From assembly GCF_000430745.1 (NCBI RefSeq), contig NZ_AUMP01000007.1, forward strand, positions 62,001-126,000: a DNA stretch of 64,000 nucleotides, in the 5' to 3' direction. A program made the translations under genes and the position numbers. The stretch's first letter is position 1; the number at the start of each line of letters is the position of its first letter. The notes under the pieces are model-generated. The model had not been told where the DNA came from and did not search any database. It saw only the letters and a list, made by a program, of their open reading frames with translations. Positions 1 through 9,649 of this stretch are shown here, piece by piece. This DNA comes from Fictibacillus gelatini DSM 15865. Its GTDB lineage: Bacteria; Bacillota; Bacilli; Bacillales; Fictibacillaceae.

Positions 1-34
1 GCTACCGTGGAGGCGGTGGCCCCCCTTTTTTCTG
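1..34 (+). terminator. Intrinsic terminator of a gene left of the window
   Basis: Bases 1-7 pair with 14-20 (seven pairs, one of them G-T) around a six-base loop, followed by a C run and TTTTTT. It would end a + strand transcript that starts outside the window. Confidence 0.6.
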
Positions 35-131
35 TTAAACTGTCCATTCAATGATGCATAGTCTATTCAATTCTTAATATATATTTTGTAAAACGCTTAC
101 GCCAAATATTGCTCGAAATTCGTTTTTCATC

Positions 132-147
132 TGGCATGAAACTTGCA
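132..147 (+). promoter_or_regulatory. Sigma-54 (SigL) -24/-12 promoter
   Basis: TGGCATGAAACTTGCA carries the invariant GG (133-134) and GC (145-146) with ten bases between them, which is the strict sigma-54 spacing. It lies about 75 bases upstream of the start at 222. Such promoters need an enhancer-binding activator. No activator gene or clear upstream activating site is visible in the 130 bases before it. Confidence 0.75.
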
Positions 148-221
148 ACATTCATCTGATAAAACGTGCAACTATTTTAAAAAGTTGGACGATAAAGTGG
201 GGAAAAAGGAGGGCATTTTAA

Positions 222-503
222 ATGATGATTCAAGAAATCGTAACAAGCCGCTGGGATAACCGGGAGATTGTGCCGTGTCCGTCGTATGGTGTTGTGGAAG
301 AAATTATTGTTCAGCCAGGTGACCGGATTTACGAATGGGAGCCTTTGTTTACTATTAAAAAAATCCAGGGCTCTTTAGAACAAATTACTGTAGGCGTAAG
401 CGGCATCGTTGATTCGTTAAAGGTGAAAAAAGGCGATAAAGTAACGCCAGGTACGGTATTGGCAACGATTAAAGACGATCTTTTTGTGTCAGGAAGCGAT
501 TAA
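222..503 (+). CDS. Biotinyl/lipoyl-like single-domain protein without a modifiable lysine
   Basis: The 93-residue protein has the hallmarks of a biotinyl/lipoyl carrier fold: a PSYGVVEEIIVQPGDRI start, a central turn, and a VKKGDKVTPGTVLATI end that mirrors the first half. At the central turn, where carriers have a Met-Lys-Met hairpin, it reads QGSLEQITVGVSG, so the lysine normally modified seems absent. AAGGAGGG at 206-213 gives good spacing to ATG 222. The gene is first behind a sigma-54 promoter and may be cotranscribed with the Rieske oxidoreductase. The function is unknown; binding, scaffolding or sensing is as likely as cofactor carriage. Confidence 0.7.
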   Translation: MMIQEIVTSRWDNREIVPCPSYGVVEEIIVQPGDRIYEWEPLFTIKKIQGSLEQITVGVSGIVDSLKVKKGDKVTPGTVLATIKDDLFVSGSD

Positions 504-519
504 GAAAAGTATGCATGAA

Positions 520-566
520 CTCCTTGTTAGTTGGAAAAATTATGTAGAGGACAACTGAACAAGGAG
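520..566 (+). promoter_or_regulatory. Hairpin sequestering the ribosome site of the Rieske gene
   Basis: CTCCTTGTT-AGTTG (520-533) pairs with CAACT-G-AACAAGGAG (552-566), giving 14 base pairs with one bulged G. The 3' arm is the ribosome binding site (AAGGAGG, 561-567) of the gene at 575. No U tract follows, so it is not a terminator. It should reduce initiation unless opened by translation, an RNA-binding factor or temperature. Confidence 0.6.
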
Positions 567-574
567 GAACATTC

Positions 575-2113
575 ATGACTGATAATTACAAGGATCATAA
601 ACAGATGCCCCAGTTTCCGGAGCCATACTGGAGGGAATCTGCAGAATTGCCACGCTTTAACCAACTAGAAGAAGATATAGATGTTCACATTGCGATCGTT
701 GGCGGAGGAATATCCGGAATAACGACAGCCTATTTGCTCATAAAAGAAGGATTCAAAGTTGCCATGATCGATGCCGGAAATCTTTTAAATGGAACAACGG
801 GGCATACGACTGCAAAAATTACTGCCCAACATGGTCTCATTTATGATGAACTCATTTCGAATATAGGAGAAGAAAAGGCAAGAAACTATTATGATGCGAA
901 TATAGAAGCAATGAAGTTCATCCAATCAACCATTCAGGAAAATCATATCGATTGTGATTTCAGTGAGGAAGACGCCTACATTTTTACAAATGATGACCAA
1001 TATGTCGATAAATTGAAGAAAGAAATCGAAGCGTATAGGAAGCTTGGGATAAATGGTGAATTTCTAGAGAGCCTTCCTCTCGATTTCTCGATAAAAGCGG
1101 CTGTCAAAATGAATAATCAAGCGCAGTTCCACCCGTTAAAATATTTAAAGAAACTAATTGAAGATATTACAAATCAAGGCGGGCTGATCTTTGAAAATAC
1201 AACGGCGGTGCGTGTCGAAAGAGGGGATCGTCCGGTCATTTATACGAGGGACGGACATGCGATCACATGTGATCAGCTCATTTCATGTTCTCATTTTCCG
1301 TTTTACGATGGCGGTTTTTACTTTTCAAGAATGTATGCCGAGCGTTCTTACGTCATTGCCGTGAAAACGGAAAAAGAATACCCTGGCGGCATGTATATTA
1401 ATGCGGAACAGCCTACCCGCTCATTACGCTATACGATGCATAACGGCGAAAAATTGCTTCTTATTGGCGGTGAAAATCATAAGACAGGCCAGGGCATCCC
1501 GACCATTCAACATTACGAGGCTCTTGAAGAATTTGCGAACGAAACATTCGGGATCAAAGACTATTTGTTCCGCTGGTCAACCCAGGATTTAACGACATTG
1601 GACAAGATTCCATATGTCGGGCGAATTTCTTCCGGGAAACCGAACATTTTTGTTGCCACAGGCTATCGAAAGTGGGGAATGACGAACAGCACGGCTGCTG
1701 CATTATTGCTTAGAGATTTAATCATTCAAAAAGAAAATCGTTATGAAGAACTTTATACGCCATCCCGGTTCGATGCGGAGCCGAGCGTAAAAAATTTCCT
1801 GATCCAAAATGCGGATGTCGCGAAACATTTAATCGAAGGAAAGCTAGAGTATGCACTTAGAAGCGCCGATGATCTTGAGAACGACGAGGGATCTGTCGTC
1901 AATGTGGACGGCAAACGAGCCGGCGCCTATAAAGACGAAAAAGGTGAGGTTCATCTAGTTGATACAACGTGCACACATATGGGCTGTGAAATTGAATGGA
2001 ACTCCGGTGACCGCACATGGGATTGTCCGTGTCATGGTTCAAGATTTTCAATTACAGGTGAAGTGATCGAAGGTCCCGCTAAGCGGCCGCTAAAGAAAAT
2101 TGATCCTATTTAA
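575..2113 (+). CDS. yhfW: FAD-dependent oxidoreductase with C-terminal Rieske [2Fe-2S] domain (YhfW family)
   Basis: This 512-residue protein resembles B. subtilis YhfW. An N-terminal DAO-type FAD domain opens with the dinucleotide fold IAIVGGGISG at about residue 39. The C-terminal 80 residues form a Rieske domain with CTHMGC and CPCHGSRFS supplying the two Cys and two His ligands. Fusion of amine-oxidase-like and Rieske modules suggests a redox enzyme moving electrons from an unknown small-molecule donor. No export signal is seen, so it is probably cytosolic. It follows the lipoyl-like gene by 71 bases and may share its sigma-54 promoter. The substrate is not known to me. Confidence 0.85.
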   Translation: MTDNYKDHKQMPQFPEPYWRESAELPRFNQLEEDIDVHIAIVGGGISGITTAYLLIKEGFKVAMIDAGNLLNGTTGHTTAKITAQHGLIYDELISNIGEEKARNYYDANIEAMKFIQSTIQENHIDCDFSEEDAYIFTNDDQYVDKLKKEIEAYRKLGINGEFLESLPLDFSIKAAVKMNNQAQFHPLKYLKKLIEDITNQGGLIFENTTAVRVERGDRPVIYTRDGHAITCDQLISCSHFPFYDGGFYFSRMYAERSYVIAVKTEKEYPGGMYINAEQPTRSLRYTMHNGEKLLLIGGENHKTGQGIPTIQHYEALEEFANETFGIKDYLFRWSTQDLTTLDKIPYVGRISSGKPNIFVATGYRKWGMTNSTAAALLLRDLIIQKENRYEELYTPSRFDAEPSVKNFLIQNADVAKHLIEGKLEYALRSADDLENDEGSVVNVDGKRAGAYKDEKGEVHLVDTTCTHMGCEIEWNSGDRTWDCPCHGSRFSITGEVIEGPAKRPLKKIDPI

Positions 2114-2115
2114 AA

Positions 2116-2151
2116 AAGAAGCTAAGCCCAAATCGCCGGGCTTAGCTTCTT
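2116..2151. terminator. Bidirectional terminator between convergent genes
   Basis: A 14-bp stem (2116-2129 with 2138-2151) has an eight-base loop. The A run at 2112-2117 gives a U tract for minus-strand transcripts, and TTCTTCTC follows on the plus strand. Confidence 0.8.
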
Positions 2152-2152
2152 C

Positions 2153-3043
2153 TCAATCTTCGTAATAAGGGTTGAGATGAATAAGCACTTCCTGAATGTT
2201 ATCGTATTTTTCCATCAGCCTCTTCTTAATCGCTCTTCCTAAGTCATGCCCTTCCTTAATGGTTTTCTCATGATCGATCGAGATTCTTAAATCAACAAGA
2301 ATATAATGGCCATGTTCTCTTGCGCGGATCCGGTCAATTCGCTTAACCTCTGGAAACTTGAAAACGATGGATTCATATTGACGGATCAATTCCTGATTTA
2401 CATTCCGCTCAAGCAGTATATTGAACGATTCAGAAAGCATTTCTTTTGCAATTTTAAAGATGAGATAAGCGACAAAAATACTGGCGACTTTGTCAGCATA
2501 AAGAAGAACATTCACATTTTCGCTTTGCCCGATGATGGATATCGACACACCGACAGCTGCAGCGATTGAGGCGACAATGTCTGCCTTATGGTCATAGGCA
2601 ATCGCTTCGATCGCCTTGCTGTTATATTTTTGCGAAACTTTTAAGGAGTAAAGATATAAAAGTTGTTTTGCAAAAAAGGAGAATAACGCTACCCACATTG
2701 CCATTAAATCAGGAGCTTTAACGGGATGGAAAAAACCTAATACCGCCTCAACGATAATATATAATGAAACTAAAAGTAAAAGAATCCCAACGATTCCTGA
2801 AATAATGACTTCCGCTTTTCCATGCCCGTATGGATGTTCTTTATCGGGCGGTTTGTTCGCAATCCCAATAACGAACAATACGATCACGGAAGCGAAAACA
2901 TCGGCGGCTGAATGAATACCGTCTGCAAATACTGCATCACTTCCGCTGCGAAAGCCGAAGAGAAGCTTGCCTACCATTAATACAACGTTGCTCCATACAC
3001 TGATCCAGGCTACTTTTTTACCAATTGATTCTCGTAACTCCAT
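2153..3043 (-). CDS. Cation diffusion facilitator family metal exporter
   Basis: The 296-residue CDF protein has about six membrane segments in the first 200 residues and a cytosolic ferredoxin-like C-terminal domain. The metal-site motifs are visible: ADGIHSAADV in TM2 and YDHKADIVAS in TM5, giving an H/D-rich tetrahedral site, and DKEHPYGHGKAE in the TM2-TM3 loop. The family exports Zn, Mn, Fe or Co in exchange for protons. Bacilli carry several, including MneP and MneS for manganese, and I cannot assign the metal. It is monocistronic and convergent with the Rieske gene, sharing a terminator. The start is supported by GGAGGATGTAA just upstream. Confidence 0.88.
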   Translation of the reverse strand: MELRESIGKKVAWISVWSNVVLMVGKLLFGFRSGSDAVFADGIHSAADVFASVIVLFVIGIANKPPDKEHPYGHGKAEVIISGIVGILLLLVSLYIIVEAVLGFFHPVKAPDLMAMWVALFSFFAKQLLYLYSLKVSQKYNSKAIEAIAYDHKADIVASIAAAVGVSISIIGQSENVNVLLYADKVASIFVAYLIFKIAKEMLSESFNILLERNVNQELIRQYESIVFKFPEVKRIDRIRAREHGHYILVDLRISIDHEKTIKEGHDLGRAIKKRLMEKYDNIQEVLIHLNPYYED

Positions 3044-3215
3044 TTACATCCTCCAGAACAAAACTAGATATTTATCTTATCAAATCCTGTAATGGTGAGT
3101 CTACAGCAAAAAAGTAGCCCTATTTTACAGAAATAAGCGGATTCAAACACTATTGTATCCAAACTTCTTTTTTGGATTCGAGCAAAAAAACAGGAAAATA
3201 AAGTTATCGCTGAAA

Positions 3216-4520
3216 TTATGTCCATCCTAATTTTTGCTTAAAGTGTGCCGCTTCATGGATAATTCGCTCTTCATCAAGCGTTAAACAGTTACCGTCCGAC
3301 ACAATTTTTTCTCCGGCGATAATAACATCTGATACATCTTTTCCGCTTGCGGCATAGACGAGATGTGAAAGAACTTCTTCCGCCGGCTGCAAATGAGGTT
3401 TATTTGTTGGATCGATAGTAATAAAATCAGCGCATTTCCCGGCTTCAATCGAACCGACGTCCAGCATGCCTATAGCTTTTGCACCTGTTTTTGTGGCTAG
3501 TGAAAGAGTTGTTTCAACAGGCATTACGGTAGCATTTTGGTGAAGTCCTTTTTGCAATAGAGCAGCAATGCGCATTTCCTCAAACATGTCTAAATTATTA
3601 TTAGAAGCAACACTGTCTGTGGCGATCCCGACTTTTATCCCGGATTGAAGCATGGCGTGGACATCCGCAATCCCAGACCCAAGTTTTAAGTTACTATTCG
3701 GGTTATGTGCGACCCTGGCGTCACACTCTGCTAAAAATGCACGTTCATCTTTATTTAATACGACTCCGTGTGCCATTATCGTTGGTTGATGAAACAAACC
3801 GTGACGTGCCGCATGCTCAACCGGTCTTGCCCCATATTGTTTTTCAATTTCTTGAACCTCATAGACGTTTTCTGAGACGTGTATATGAATCATCGCTTGA
3901 TTTTCAGAAGCGATGCGGGCACACTCTTCCAACATTTCGGGAGAACAAGTATAAGTGCTATGGGGGGCAACCATTGTTGTTACTCTTCCGTTCTTGTTAT
4001 GGTATCGTTTAATAAAGGCTTCGGTTTCCCGGATGGTGTGGCTTTGCTCTTCTTTCGTTCCAAAACTAAAGAATGTCGGCGAAACGGCCGCACGCATTCC
4101 GCTATTTTGGACGGTCTCAAAGATTAAATCGGAATCAATTCCAATCGGGTTAAACATATCGGAAAACGTTGTTGTCCCGCTTTTGACCATTTCGAGCAAA
4201 CCAAGTTCCGTACTGGAAGCCGCAAGCTCCGGGGTGAATTGACGCTCAAGAGGCCAAATCCGGGTTTCAAGCCATGGCTGAAGCAACATGTCATCGCCAA
4301 TTCCTCTTAATATCGTCATAACGACATGCGTATGCGTGTTCACAAGGCCAGGCAACACCCATTTTCCGTTTAAATCAATTTTTTTATCTATTTTGAAAGA
4401 GGGGGTTCCTTTGCCTACTTCTAAAATCTTATCTTTCTCAATAACAATATAGCCGTTCTTTAACACTTCATTTTTATCATTCATTGTAACGATTGTGCCA
4501 TTTATATAGACTGTTTTCAA
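3216..4520 (-). CDS. mtaD: 5-methylthioadenosine/S-adenosylhomocysteine deaminase
   Basis: This 434-residue amidohydrolase of the MTA/SAH deaminase (TRZ/ATZ) group deaminates methylthioadenosine or S-adenosylhomocysteine to the inosine form for purine and methionine salvage. Metal and catalytic motifs run in order: NTHTHVVMTILRG (first HxH), VAPHSTYTCSP, HIHVSENVYEV, AHGVVLN, NPNSNLKLGSG and ATDSVASNNNLD (the metal Asp). Length is typical of the family. Its start is divergent from the CPBP protease gene, and an AGGAGATG ribosome site precedes it. Cytosolic. Confidence 0.85.
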   Translation of the reverse strand: MKTVYINGTIVTMNDKNEVLKNGYIVIEKDKILEVGKGTPSFKIDKKIDLNGKWVLPGLVNTHTHVVMTILRGIGDDMLLQPWLETRIWPLERQFTPELAASSTELGLLEMVKSGTTTFSDMFNPIGIDSDLIFETVQNSGMRAAVSPTFFSFGTKEEQSHTIRETEAFIKRYHNKNGRVTTMVAPHSTYTCSPEMLEECARIASENQAMIHIHVSENVYEVQEIEKQYGARPVEHAARHGLFHQPTIMAHGVVLNKDERAFLAECDARVAHNPNSNLKLGSGIADVHAMLQSGIKVGIATDSVASNNNLDMFEEMRIAALLQKGLHQNATVMPVETTLSLATKTGAKAIGMLDVGSIEAGKCADFITIDPTNKPHLQPAEEVLSHLVYAASGKDVSDVIIAGEKIVSDGNCLTLDEERIIHEAAHFKQKLGWT

Positions 4521-4648
4521 AAAGCAGCATCTCCTTAGTTATCTGTAGCTTTCTTCATTTTAACGGTTCATTCATTGTTTTTCCTCTTTACGTATCTAAA
4601 TGTGGTATGATTTGTTTGATATTGGTTGAACAAAGGAGCAAAAATGAA

Positions 4649-5413
4649 ATGTTCTTTTATTGTTTGCTGTTTTTATATATGGTGGCCATTGAACCTATTA
4701 AAGGAAAGAAGGACTATTTGCAATTTAAACGGGAAGTGACTGAAAATCCTTCTTACAGGATCAGCTATTACCGTAAAATTATTTTCTCAAGCTGGACGCT
4801 TGTTATTCTTTTATTGATAGGAATGTGGTTTGAGGAAACGGCTTTTTCTGATATAGGGTTAAATGCCATCAGGTTAAAATCAAATTCTTTTCATGCCCCG
4901 GTCAACAGTGTCTTTATCGGAGTATTAATCGGTGTCATCGTTGCTCTTTTTTTGCCTGTTATTTTATCAAAGTATAGCAAAAAATATCAGGATTCTCTCT
5001 TTTCACAATTGAACGGCATAGAAGAGCTTCTGCCCTCAACTAACAAAGAACGATGGTGGTGGATGGTTGTTTCGCTGACCGCCGGAATAACAGAGGAGAT
5101 TTTGTATCGGGGATTTCTTTATTATAGTTTCCATCGGATATTTCCGGGGGCTTCGATCTGGAGCATCGTATGTTTATCCGCCGTTATCTTTGGACTGGCA
5201 CACGCTTATCAAGGAATTAAGGGAATGGCCCTTGCGGTGTATTTAGGCGCCATTTTAGGATTAATCTATATTGAATTTGATTCACTTCTGCCCGCTATGT
5301 TTATTCACGTGCTATTTGACCTGCGGCTGATTGCGCTTCTGCCAGGAGGACGGAGACGGGAAAAAGAAAATGGATTTGAACCTTACATTGTCCAAAAAAA
5401 GCGAGTCGATTGA
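4649..5413 (+). CDS. CPBP-family intramembrane metalloprotease
   Basis: A polytopic protein of 254 residues with the Abi/CAAX-protease motifs in order: EEILYRGF (motif 1), FGLAHAYQG (motif 2) and HVLFD (motif 3), which build a membrane-embedded Glu/His active site. The open frame extends upstream to 4493 inside the mtaD start region. I place the start at ATG 4649 because AAAGGAGC (4632-4639) sits at a workable distance and the upstream peptide is not hydrophobic. An out-of-frame ATG at 4644 is nearer the ribosome site and gives only about 30 codons. Members act in immunity, peptide processing or sigma-factor signalling. The target here is unknown. Confidence 0.75.
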   Translation: MFFYCLLFLYMVAIEPIKGKKDYLQFKREVTENPSYRISYYRKIIFSSWTLVILLLIGMWFEETAFSDIGLNAIRLKSNSFHAPVNSVFIGVLIGVIVALFLPVILSKYSKKYQDSLFSQLNGIEELLPSTNKERWWWMVVSLTAGITEEILYRGFLYYSFHRIFPGASIWSIVCLSAVIFGLAHAYQGIKGMALAVYLGAILGLIYIEFDSLLPAMFIHVLFDLRLIALLPGGRRREKENGFEPYIVQKKRVD

Positions 5414-5490
5414 TGAAAGCGCGTTGCTTAAAGACTGGTGGATATGATAAAGTTAAACGTAGAAATGTGCGACATGTGGGGGTGTGACGA

Positions 5491-5721
5491 ATGCAGACTT
5501 TAACAACCATTTTACTTGTCATCGTATCTATTGCGCTAATTATTGTAGTATTACTCCAATCCGGCAAAGCGGCTGGTCTTTCTGGAGCGATTACGGGCGG
5601 TGCGGAACAGCTATTCGGAAAGCAAAAAGCTCGCGGGATTGATGCTGTGCTGAATAGAATTACCGTGATTTTGGCGACTTTATTTTTCTTGCTTGCAATC
5701 GCAGTCGCTTATTTCGTTTAA
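5491..5721 (+). CDS. secG: Preprotein translocase subunit SecG
   Basis: The 76-residue protein has two membrane segments joined by a conserved loop containing [21 protein letters not shown], and is the usual length for Gram-positive SecG. It is the non-essential third component of the SecYEG channel. A GGGGGTGTGACG ribosome site precedes ATG 5491. Gene order secG-est-rnr-smpB-ssrA matches B. subtilis, which makes the assignment firm. Confidence 0.95.
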   Translation: MQTLTTILLVIVSIALIIVVLLQSGKAAGLSGAITGGAEQLFGKQKARGIDAVLNRITVILATLFFLLAIAVAYFV

Positions 5722-5728
5722 TGAGGAG

Positions 5729-5763
5729 CCGGGGTGGATGAATGCGATCCATCCCGGTTTTTC
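5729..5763 (+). terminator. Terminator after secG
   Basis: An 11-bp stem (5729-5739 with 5747-5757) with a seven-base loop is followed by TTTTTC. Confidence 0.85.
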
Positions 5764-5864
5764 TTTTCACATGATACCGTAATGATTGTGAATCCAACAA
5801 AACGGGTAAAATAATTAGTAGATGAAAAATACATAGGAGACATGTTTAAGGGAGAGAGACAACA

Positions 5865-6614
5865 ATGAGATACACATTGCCAAAACCATTTTTATGGGAA
5901 GAAGGGAAACGGGCTGTGCTTTTATTGCACGGATTTACAGGGAGCTCAGCAGATGTGCGCATGCTGGGGCGGTACTTGCAAAAAAAGGGTTATACGTGCC
6001 ATGCGCCGCATTATAAAGGGCATGCCGTACCGCCTGAAGAACTCCTACATACAGGACCGGATGACTGGTGGCAAGATGTAATGGGAGGCTATAACCTTTT
6101 AAAAGAAAAAGGGTATGAGGAAATCGCGGTTTGCGGGCTTTCGTTAGGTGGCGTTTTTTCTCTAAAGCTGGCAGCAAGCCATCCGGTAAAAGGCGTTATT
6201 CCGATGTGCGCGCCAATGAATGCAAAAACGGAAGAAAAGATTTATGAAGGTGTTCTTGAATACGCCCGCGAATTTAAAGGAAGAGAAGATAAAACTGAGG
6301 AACAGATTGAACAGGAAATGGAAGAATTTAAAAAAATACCGATGAATACGCTCAACGAACTAAGAGAGCTCATTACGGGCGTACGAAATTCGGTGGATAT
6401 GGTATACGCTCCGACATTTGTCGTTCAGGCAAGACATGATGAAATGATTGACATTAATTCTGCAAATATTATTTATGAAGAAGTGCAAAGTACGGTTAAA
6501 AAAATAAAATGGTACGAGCATTCCACTCATGTCATAACACTTGGAAAAGAAAAAGAACAGCTCCACGAAGATATTTATGAATTTCTTGAAAGCCTCGATT
6601 GGAGTGTGGAATAG
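5865..6614 (+). CDS. est: Carboxylesterase (Est/YvaK family)
   Basis: This 249-residue alpha/beta hydrolase is orthologous in position and sequence type to the Geobacillus Est30 and B. subtilis YvaK carboxylesterases. The oxyanion segment [10 protein letters not shown] lies near residue 20, the nucleophile elbow is GLSLGG, the acid is in QARHDEMID and the catalytic His is in STHVITL near the C-terminus. A cap domain rich in Glu and Lys sits between the elbow and the acid. It hydrolyses short-chain esters in the cytosol; the physiological substrate is unknown. The start follows AGGGAGAGAGAC. Confidence 0.9.
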   Translation: MRYTLPKPFLWEEGKRAVLLLHGFTGSSADVRMLGRYLQKKGYTCHAPHYKGHAVPPEELLHTGPDDWWQDVMGGYNLLKEKGYEEIAVCGLSLGGVFSLKLAASHPVKGVIPMCAPMNAKTEEKIYEGVLEYAREFKGREDKTEEQIEQEMEEFKKIPMNTLNELRELITGVRNSVDMVYAPTFVVQARHDEMIDINSANIIYEEVQSTVKKIKWYEHSTHVITLGKEKEQLHEDIYEFLESLDWSVE

Positions 6615-6713
6615 TTCATTTTTCCTTTCTAAGTAAGAGAAGCTTCTTTTGCAATCGATGCAAAAGGGAGCTGCGAATGGAGCGAATTCGTTTCCAGGAA
6701 AGGATGGACGAAA

Positions 6714-9008
6714 TTGAATAAGCAAAAGATTCTTTCGTTTATGAAAGAAGAAGCGTACAAACCACTGACTGTCCAAGAATTAGAAGAAGCTTTTCAAATT
6801 ACGGATGCTGCAGATTTCCGTACGCTTGTTATTACATTAAATGAATTAGAGGATGAAGGGTTAGTCGTTCGAACACGGACTAACCGATATGGTTTGCCGG
6901 AAAAGATGAATCTCGTCAAAGGGAAGGTTCAGGGACATTCAAAAGGCTTTGCCTTTGTTATCCGTGAAGATTCAGACGAGAAAGATATTTATATTTCCCA
7001 GTCTGATATGAATGGAGCAATGAGCGGTGATACAGTCTTAGTCCGCTTAAGCCCGGTTTCTTCAGGTAGCCGTCCTGAAGGAACCATTATCCGGATATTA
7101 GAGCGCGGCGTAACGGAAGTTGTTGGAACCTTTCAAGAAAGTCGTAATTTCGGCTTTGTCATTCCGGATGACAAAAGAATTCCGAATGATGTTTTCATCC
7201 CGGCTGAAAGTGTGAATGGCGCGGTAGAAGGCCATAAAGTCGTTGCCCGGATTACGAAATATCCTGAAGGCCGCCATAGTGGGGAAGGGGAAATCATTCA
7301 TATTTTAGGGCATAAAAATGATCCTGGTGTGGATATTCTCTCGGTCATTTATAAGCATGGACTGCCGCGCGAATTTCCGGAAGAAGTGTTGGAACAGGCA
7401 AACAGTGTACCTGATACGATCGATCCGAAAGATCTCGAAGGAAGAAGGGATCTTCGCGACGAAACAATTGTCACGATTGACGGGGAAGATGCAAAAGACC
7501 TTGACGACGCTGTAAATGTTGTGAAGTTGGATAACGGGAACTACAAGCTCGGGGTTCATATTGCCGATGTCAGCCATTACGTTAAGGAAGGTTCTCCGAT
7601 TGATAAAGAAGCGCTTGAGCGCGGGACGAGTGTTTATTTGGTTGACCGTGTCATCCCGATGATACCGCATCGCCTGTCGAACGGAATTTGTTCGTTAAAT
7701 CCAAACGTCGACAGATTAACGATTTCTTGTGAAATGGAAATTACACCGGAGGGAGAAGTCGTCAATCACGATATTTTCCCTAGCGTCATCCGTACGACGG
7801 AACGGATGACGTACACAAATGTCCGAAAAATATTGCAGGATGAGGACGAAGAAGTTACGAAACGATATGAAGCGCTTATTCCGTTTTTTAAGCAAATGGG
7901 CGAATTGGCCGAAATCTTAAGGAAAAAACGCTTCGCCCGCGGAGCGATTGACTTTGATTTTAGCGAGGCAAAAGTGCTTGTTAATGAAGAAAGCGTACCG
8001 AAAGATGTCATCTTACGCGAACGCTCAGTGGCAGAACGGCTGATTGAAGAATTTATGCTCTGCGCGAATGAAACTATCGCTGAACACTTCCATTGGCTGG
8101 ACCTTCCGTTTATGTACCGGATTCACGAAGATCCGGATGAAGAAAAATTGGCCCGCTTCCTTGAATTTATAACGATTTTTGGATATGTCGTAAAAGGAGC
8201 CGCCAATGAAATCCATCCGCGTGCTCTTCAGCAACTTTTAGAAGAGGTTAAGGGCGAGCCTGAAGAAATGGTCATCAGCAAGATTATGCTTCGTTCGATG
8301 AAACAGGCGAAGTATGATCCACAGTCGCTTGGACATTATGGTTTGGCCGCAGAATTTTACACGCATTTCACATCACCGATACGCCGTTACCCGGACTTAA
8401 TCGTTCATCGATTAATTCGAACGTATTTAATCGAGAAAAAAACCGATGCGGAAACAATCGCTCATTGGAAAGGGCGTCTTGGCGAAATTGCTAAACATGC
8501 GTCGGAAATGGAACGACGTGCCGTTGATGCGGAGCGGGAAACAGACGATTTGAAAAAGGCCGAGTTTATGCAAGATAAGATCGGCGAAGAGTTTGACGGT
8601 GTCATCAGCAGTGTGACGAACTTCGGCCTGTTCGTAGAGCTTCCGAATACAATAGAAGGCCTTGTCCATGTCAGTTACTTAACTGATGACTATTACCATT
8701 TTGATGAAAAATATATGGCCATGATCGGGGAACGGACGGGAAACGTCTTCCGCATTGGAGATGAGATTTCTGTTCGCGTTGTTGCCGTGAACCTTGATGA
8801 ACGGTCGATTGATTTTGAAATTGTCGGCATGAAAGGAACGCGGCGACGAAAAGGAAAAGAGCGCCCGCGTGTTATCGAAGGCGGAGGCGCCCGGAAAAAG
8901 AAAACGCGCAAGCCGGAAAACGAACGAAACGGCAATGGCTCGAAAAAAGGGAAAAAACAGCCGTTCTATAAACCGGTTGCGAAAAAGAAAAAGAAGAAAA
9001 TGAAATAA
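6714..9008 (+). CDS. rnr: Ribonuclease R
   Basis: The 764-residue 3'-to-5' exoribonuclease has, in order, an N-terminal winged-helix region, two cold-shock RNA-binding domains, the RNB catalytic core and an S1 domain near residues 620-700. The core shows [14 protein letters not shown], whose Asp cluster binds the two metals, and [10 protein letters not shown]. The Lys/Arg-rich tail ends in KKKKKKMK, a typical basic extension. The start codon is TTG 6714, preceded by GGAAAGGATGG. The enzyme degrades structured RNA and works with tmRNA/SmpB in non-stop decay, which agrees with smpB and ssrA next door. Confidence 0.95.
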   Translation: MNKQKILSFMKEEAYKPLTVQELEEAFQITDAADFRTLVITLNELEDEGLVVRTRTNRYGLPEKMNLVKGKVQGHSKGFAFVIREDSDEKDIYISQSDMNGAMSGDTVLVRLSPVSSGSRPEGTIIRILERGVTEVVGTFQESRNFGFVIPDDKRIPNDVFIPAESVNGAVEGHKVVARITKYPEGRHSGEGEIIHILGHKNDPGVDILSVIYKHGLPREFPEEVLEQANSVPDTIDPKDLEGRRDLRDETIVTIDGEDAKDLDDAVNVVKLDNGNYKLGVHIADVSHYVKEGSPIDKEALERGTSVYLVDRVIPMIPHRLSNGICSLNPNVDRLTISCEMEITPEGEVVNHDIFPSVIRTTERMTYTNVRKILQDEDEEVTKRYEALIPFFKQMGELAEILRKKRFARGAIDFDFSEAKVLVNEESVPKDVILRERSVAERLIEEFMLCANETIAEHFHWLDLPFMYRIHEDPDEEKLARFLEFITIFGYVVKGAANEIHPRALQQLLEEVKGEPEEMVISKIMLRSMKQAKYDPQSLGHYGLAAEFYTHFTSPIRRYPDLIVHRLIRTYLIEKKTDAETIAHWKGRLGEIAKHASEMERRAVDAERETDDLKKAEFMQDKIGEEFDGVISSVTNFGLFVELPNTIEGLVHVSYLTDDYYHFDEKYMAMIGERTGNVFRIGDEISVRVVAVNLDERSIDFEIVGMKGTRRRKGKERPRVIEGGGARKKKTRKPENERNGNGSKKGKKQPFYKPVAKKKKKKMK

Positions 9009-9010
9009 CG

Positions 9011-9045
9011 GGTCAGGAAACGTCGGTTATTGACGTTTCCTGACC
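9011..9045 (+). terminator. Hairpin after rnr overlapping the smpB promoter
   Basis: A perfect 14-bp stem (9011-9024 with 9032-9045) has a seven-base loop, but only AATTT follows, so termination is probably partial. Its 3' arm contains the -35 box of the next promoter. Confidence 0.55.
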
Positions 9046-9058
9046 AATTTAGTATAAT
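9030..9058 (+). promoter_or_regulatory. Sigma-A promoter of smpB
   Basis: TTGACG (9030-9035), a 17-base spacer and TATAAT (9053-9058) are near-consensus. Transcription would start near 9065, about 100 bases before smpB. Confidence 0.8.
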
Positions 9059-9162
9059 GATTCATGCGCTTGTTCGGCCGGGCTCGAGCGGCAAAAGCTT
9101 GATTAAGAATAGGGCTTTGTGCTTTTGGCAAGCCGCTTTAAGCTAATGGGAGGTTGGGTGTT

Positions 9163-9630
9163 ATGCCTAAAGGAGAAGGAAAGGTTGTCGCGCAAAATAA
9201 AAAGGCAAGGCATGATTATCATATTGAAGAAACGTTTGAAGCCGGAATTGTGCTGCAAGGTACTGAAATCAAGTCGATTCGTGCCGGTAAAGCAAACTTA
9301 AAAGATTCGTTTGCGAAAGTGCAAAATGGTGAGCTTTTCCTTCATAATATGCATATTAGCCCTTATGAACAGGGAAACCGCTTCAACCATGACCCGCTCC
9401 GGACGAGAAAGCTTCTTCTTCATAAGAAAGAAATTAATAAGCTGCTTGGGCAAACGAAAGAGCAGGGCTATTCGATTGTCCCGCTTAAAATGTATTTAAA
9501 AAACGGCTTTGCAAAAGTATTAATCGGCCTTGCAAAAGGGAAGAAGAATTACGATAAACGGGAAGACTTAAAGAAAAAAGCGGCAAAACGTGAAATCGAG
9601 CGTGCTTTCCGTGAAAAGCAAAAAATGTAA
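9163..9630 (+). CDS. smpB: SsrA-binding protein SmpB
   Basis: The 155-residue protein binds the tRNA-like domain of tmRNA and brings it to stalled ribosomes. Family motifs are clear: the [20 protein letters not shown] barrel start, [16 protein letters not shown], the [12 protein letters not shown] strand, and the basic C-terminal tail [12 protein letters not shown] that enters the decoding channel. ATG 9163 is chosen over an upstream ATG at 9154 because GGGAGG (9148-9153) is nine bases away and the family begins MPKG. It lies directly upstream of ssrA. Confidence 0.95.
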   Translation: MPKGEGKVVAQNKKARHDYHIEETFEAGIVLQGTEIKSIRAGKANLKDSFAKVQNGELFLHNMHISPYEQGNRFNHDPLRTRKLLLHKKEINKLLGQTKEQGYSIVPLKMYLKNGFAKVLIGLAKGKKNYDKREDLKKKAAKREIERAFREKQKM

Positions 9631-9649
9631 GTTTTACAGAAGCTTACAA

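Noticed and set aside
86-102. cre-type site (TGTAAAACGCTTACG)
   Set aside because: The distance between TG and CG is one base too long for the CcpA consensus; only a weak palindrome remains.
6645-6667. Terminator between est and rnr
   Set aside because: TTTTGCA/TGCAAAA forms a short hairpin but no U run follows, so termination is not supported.
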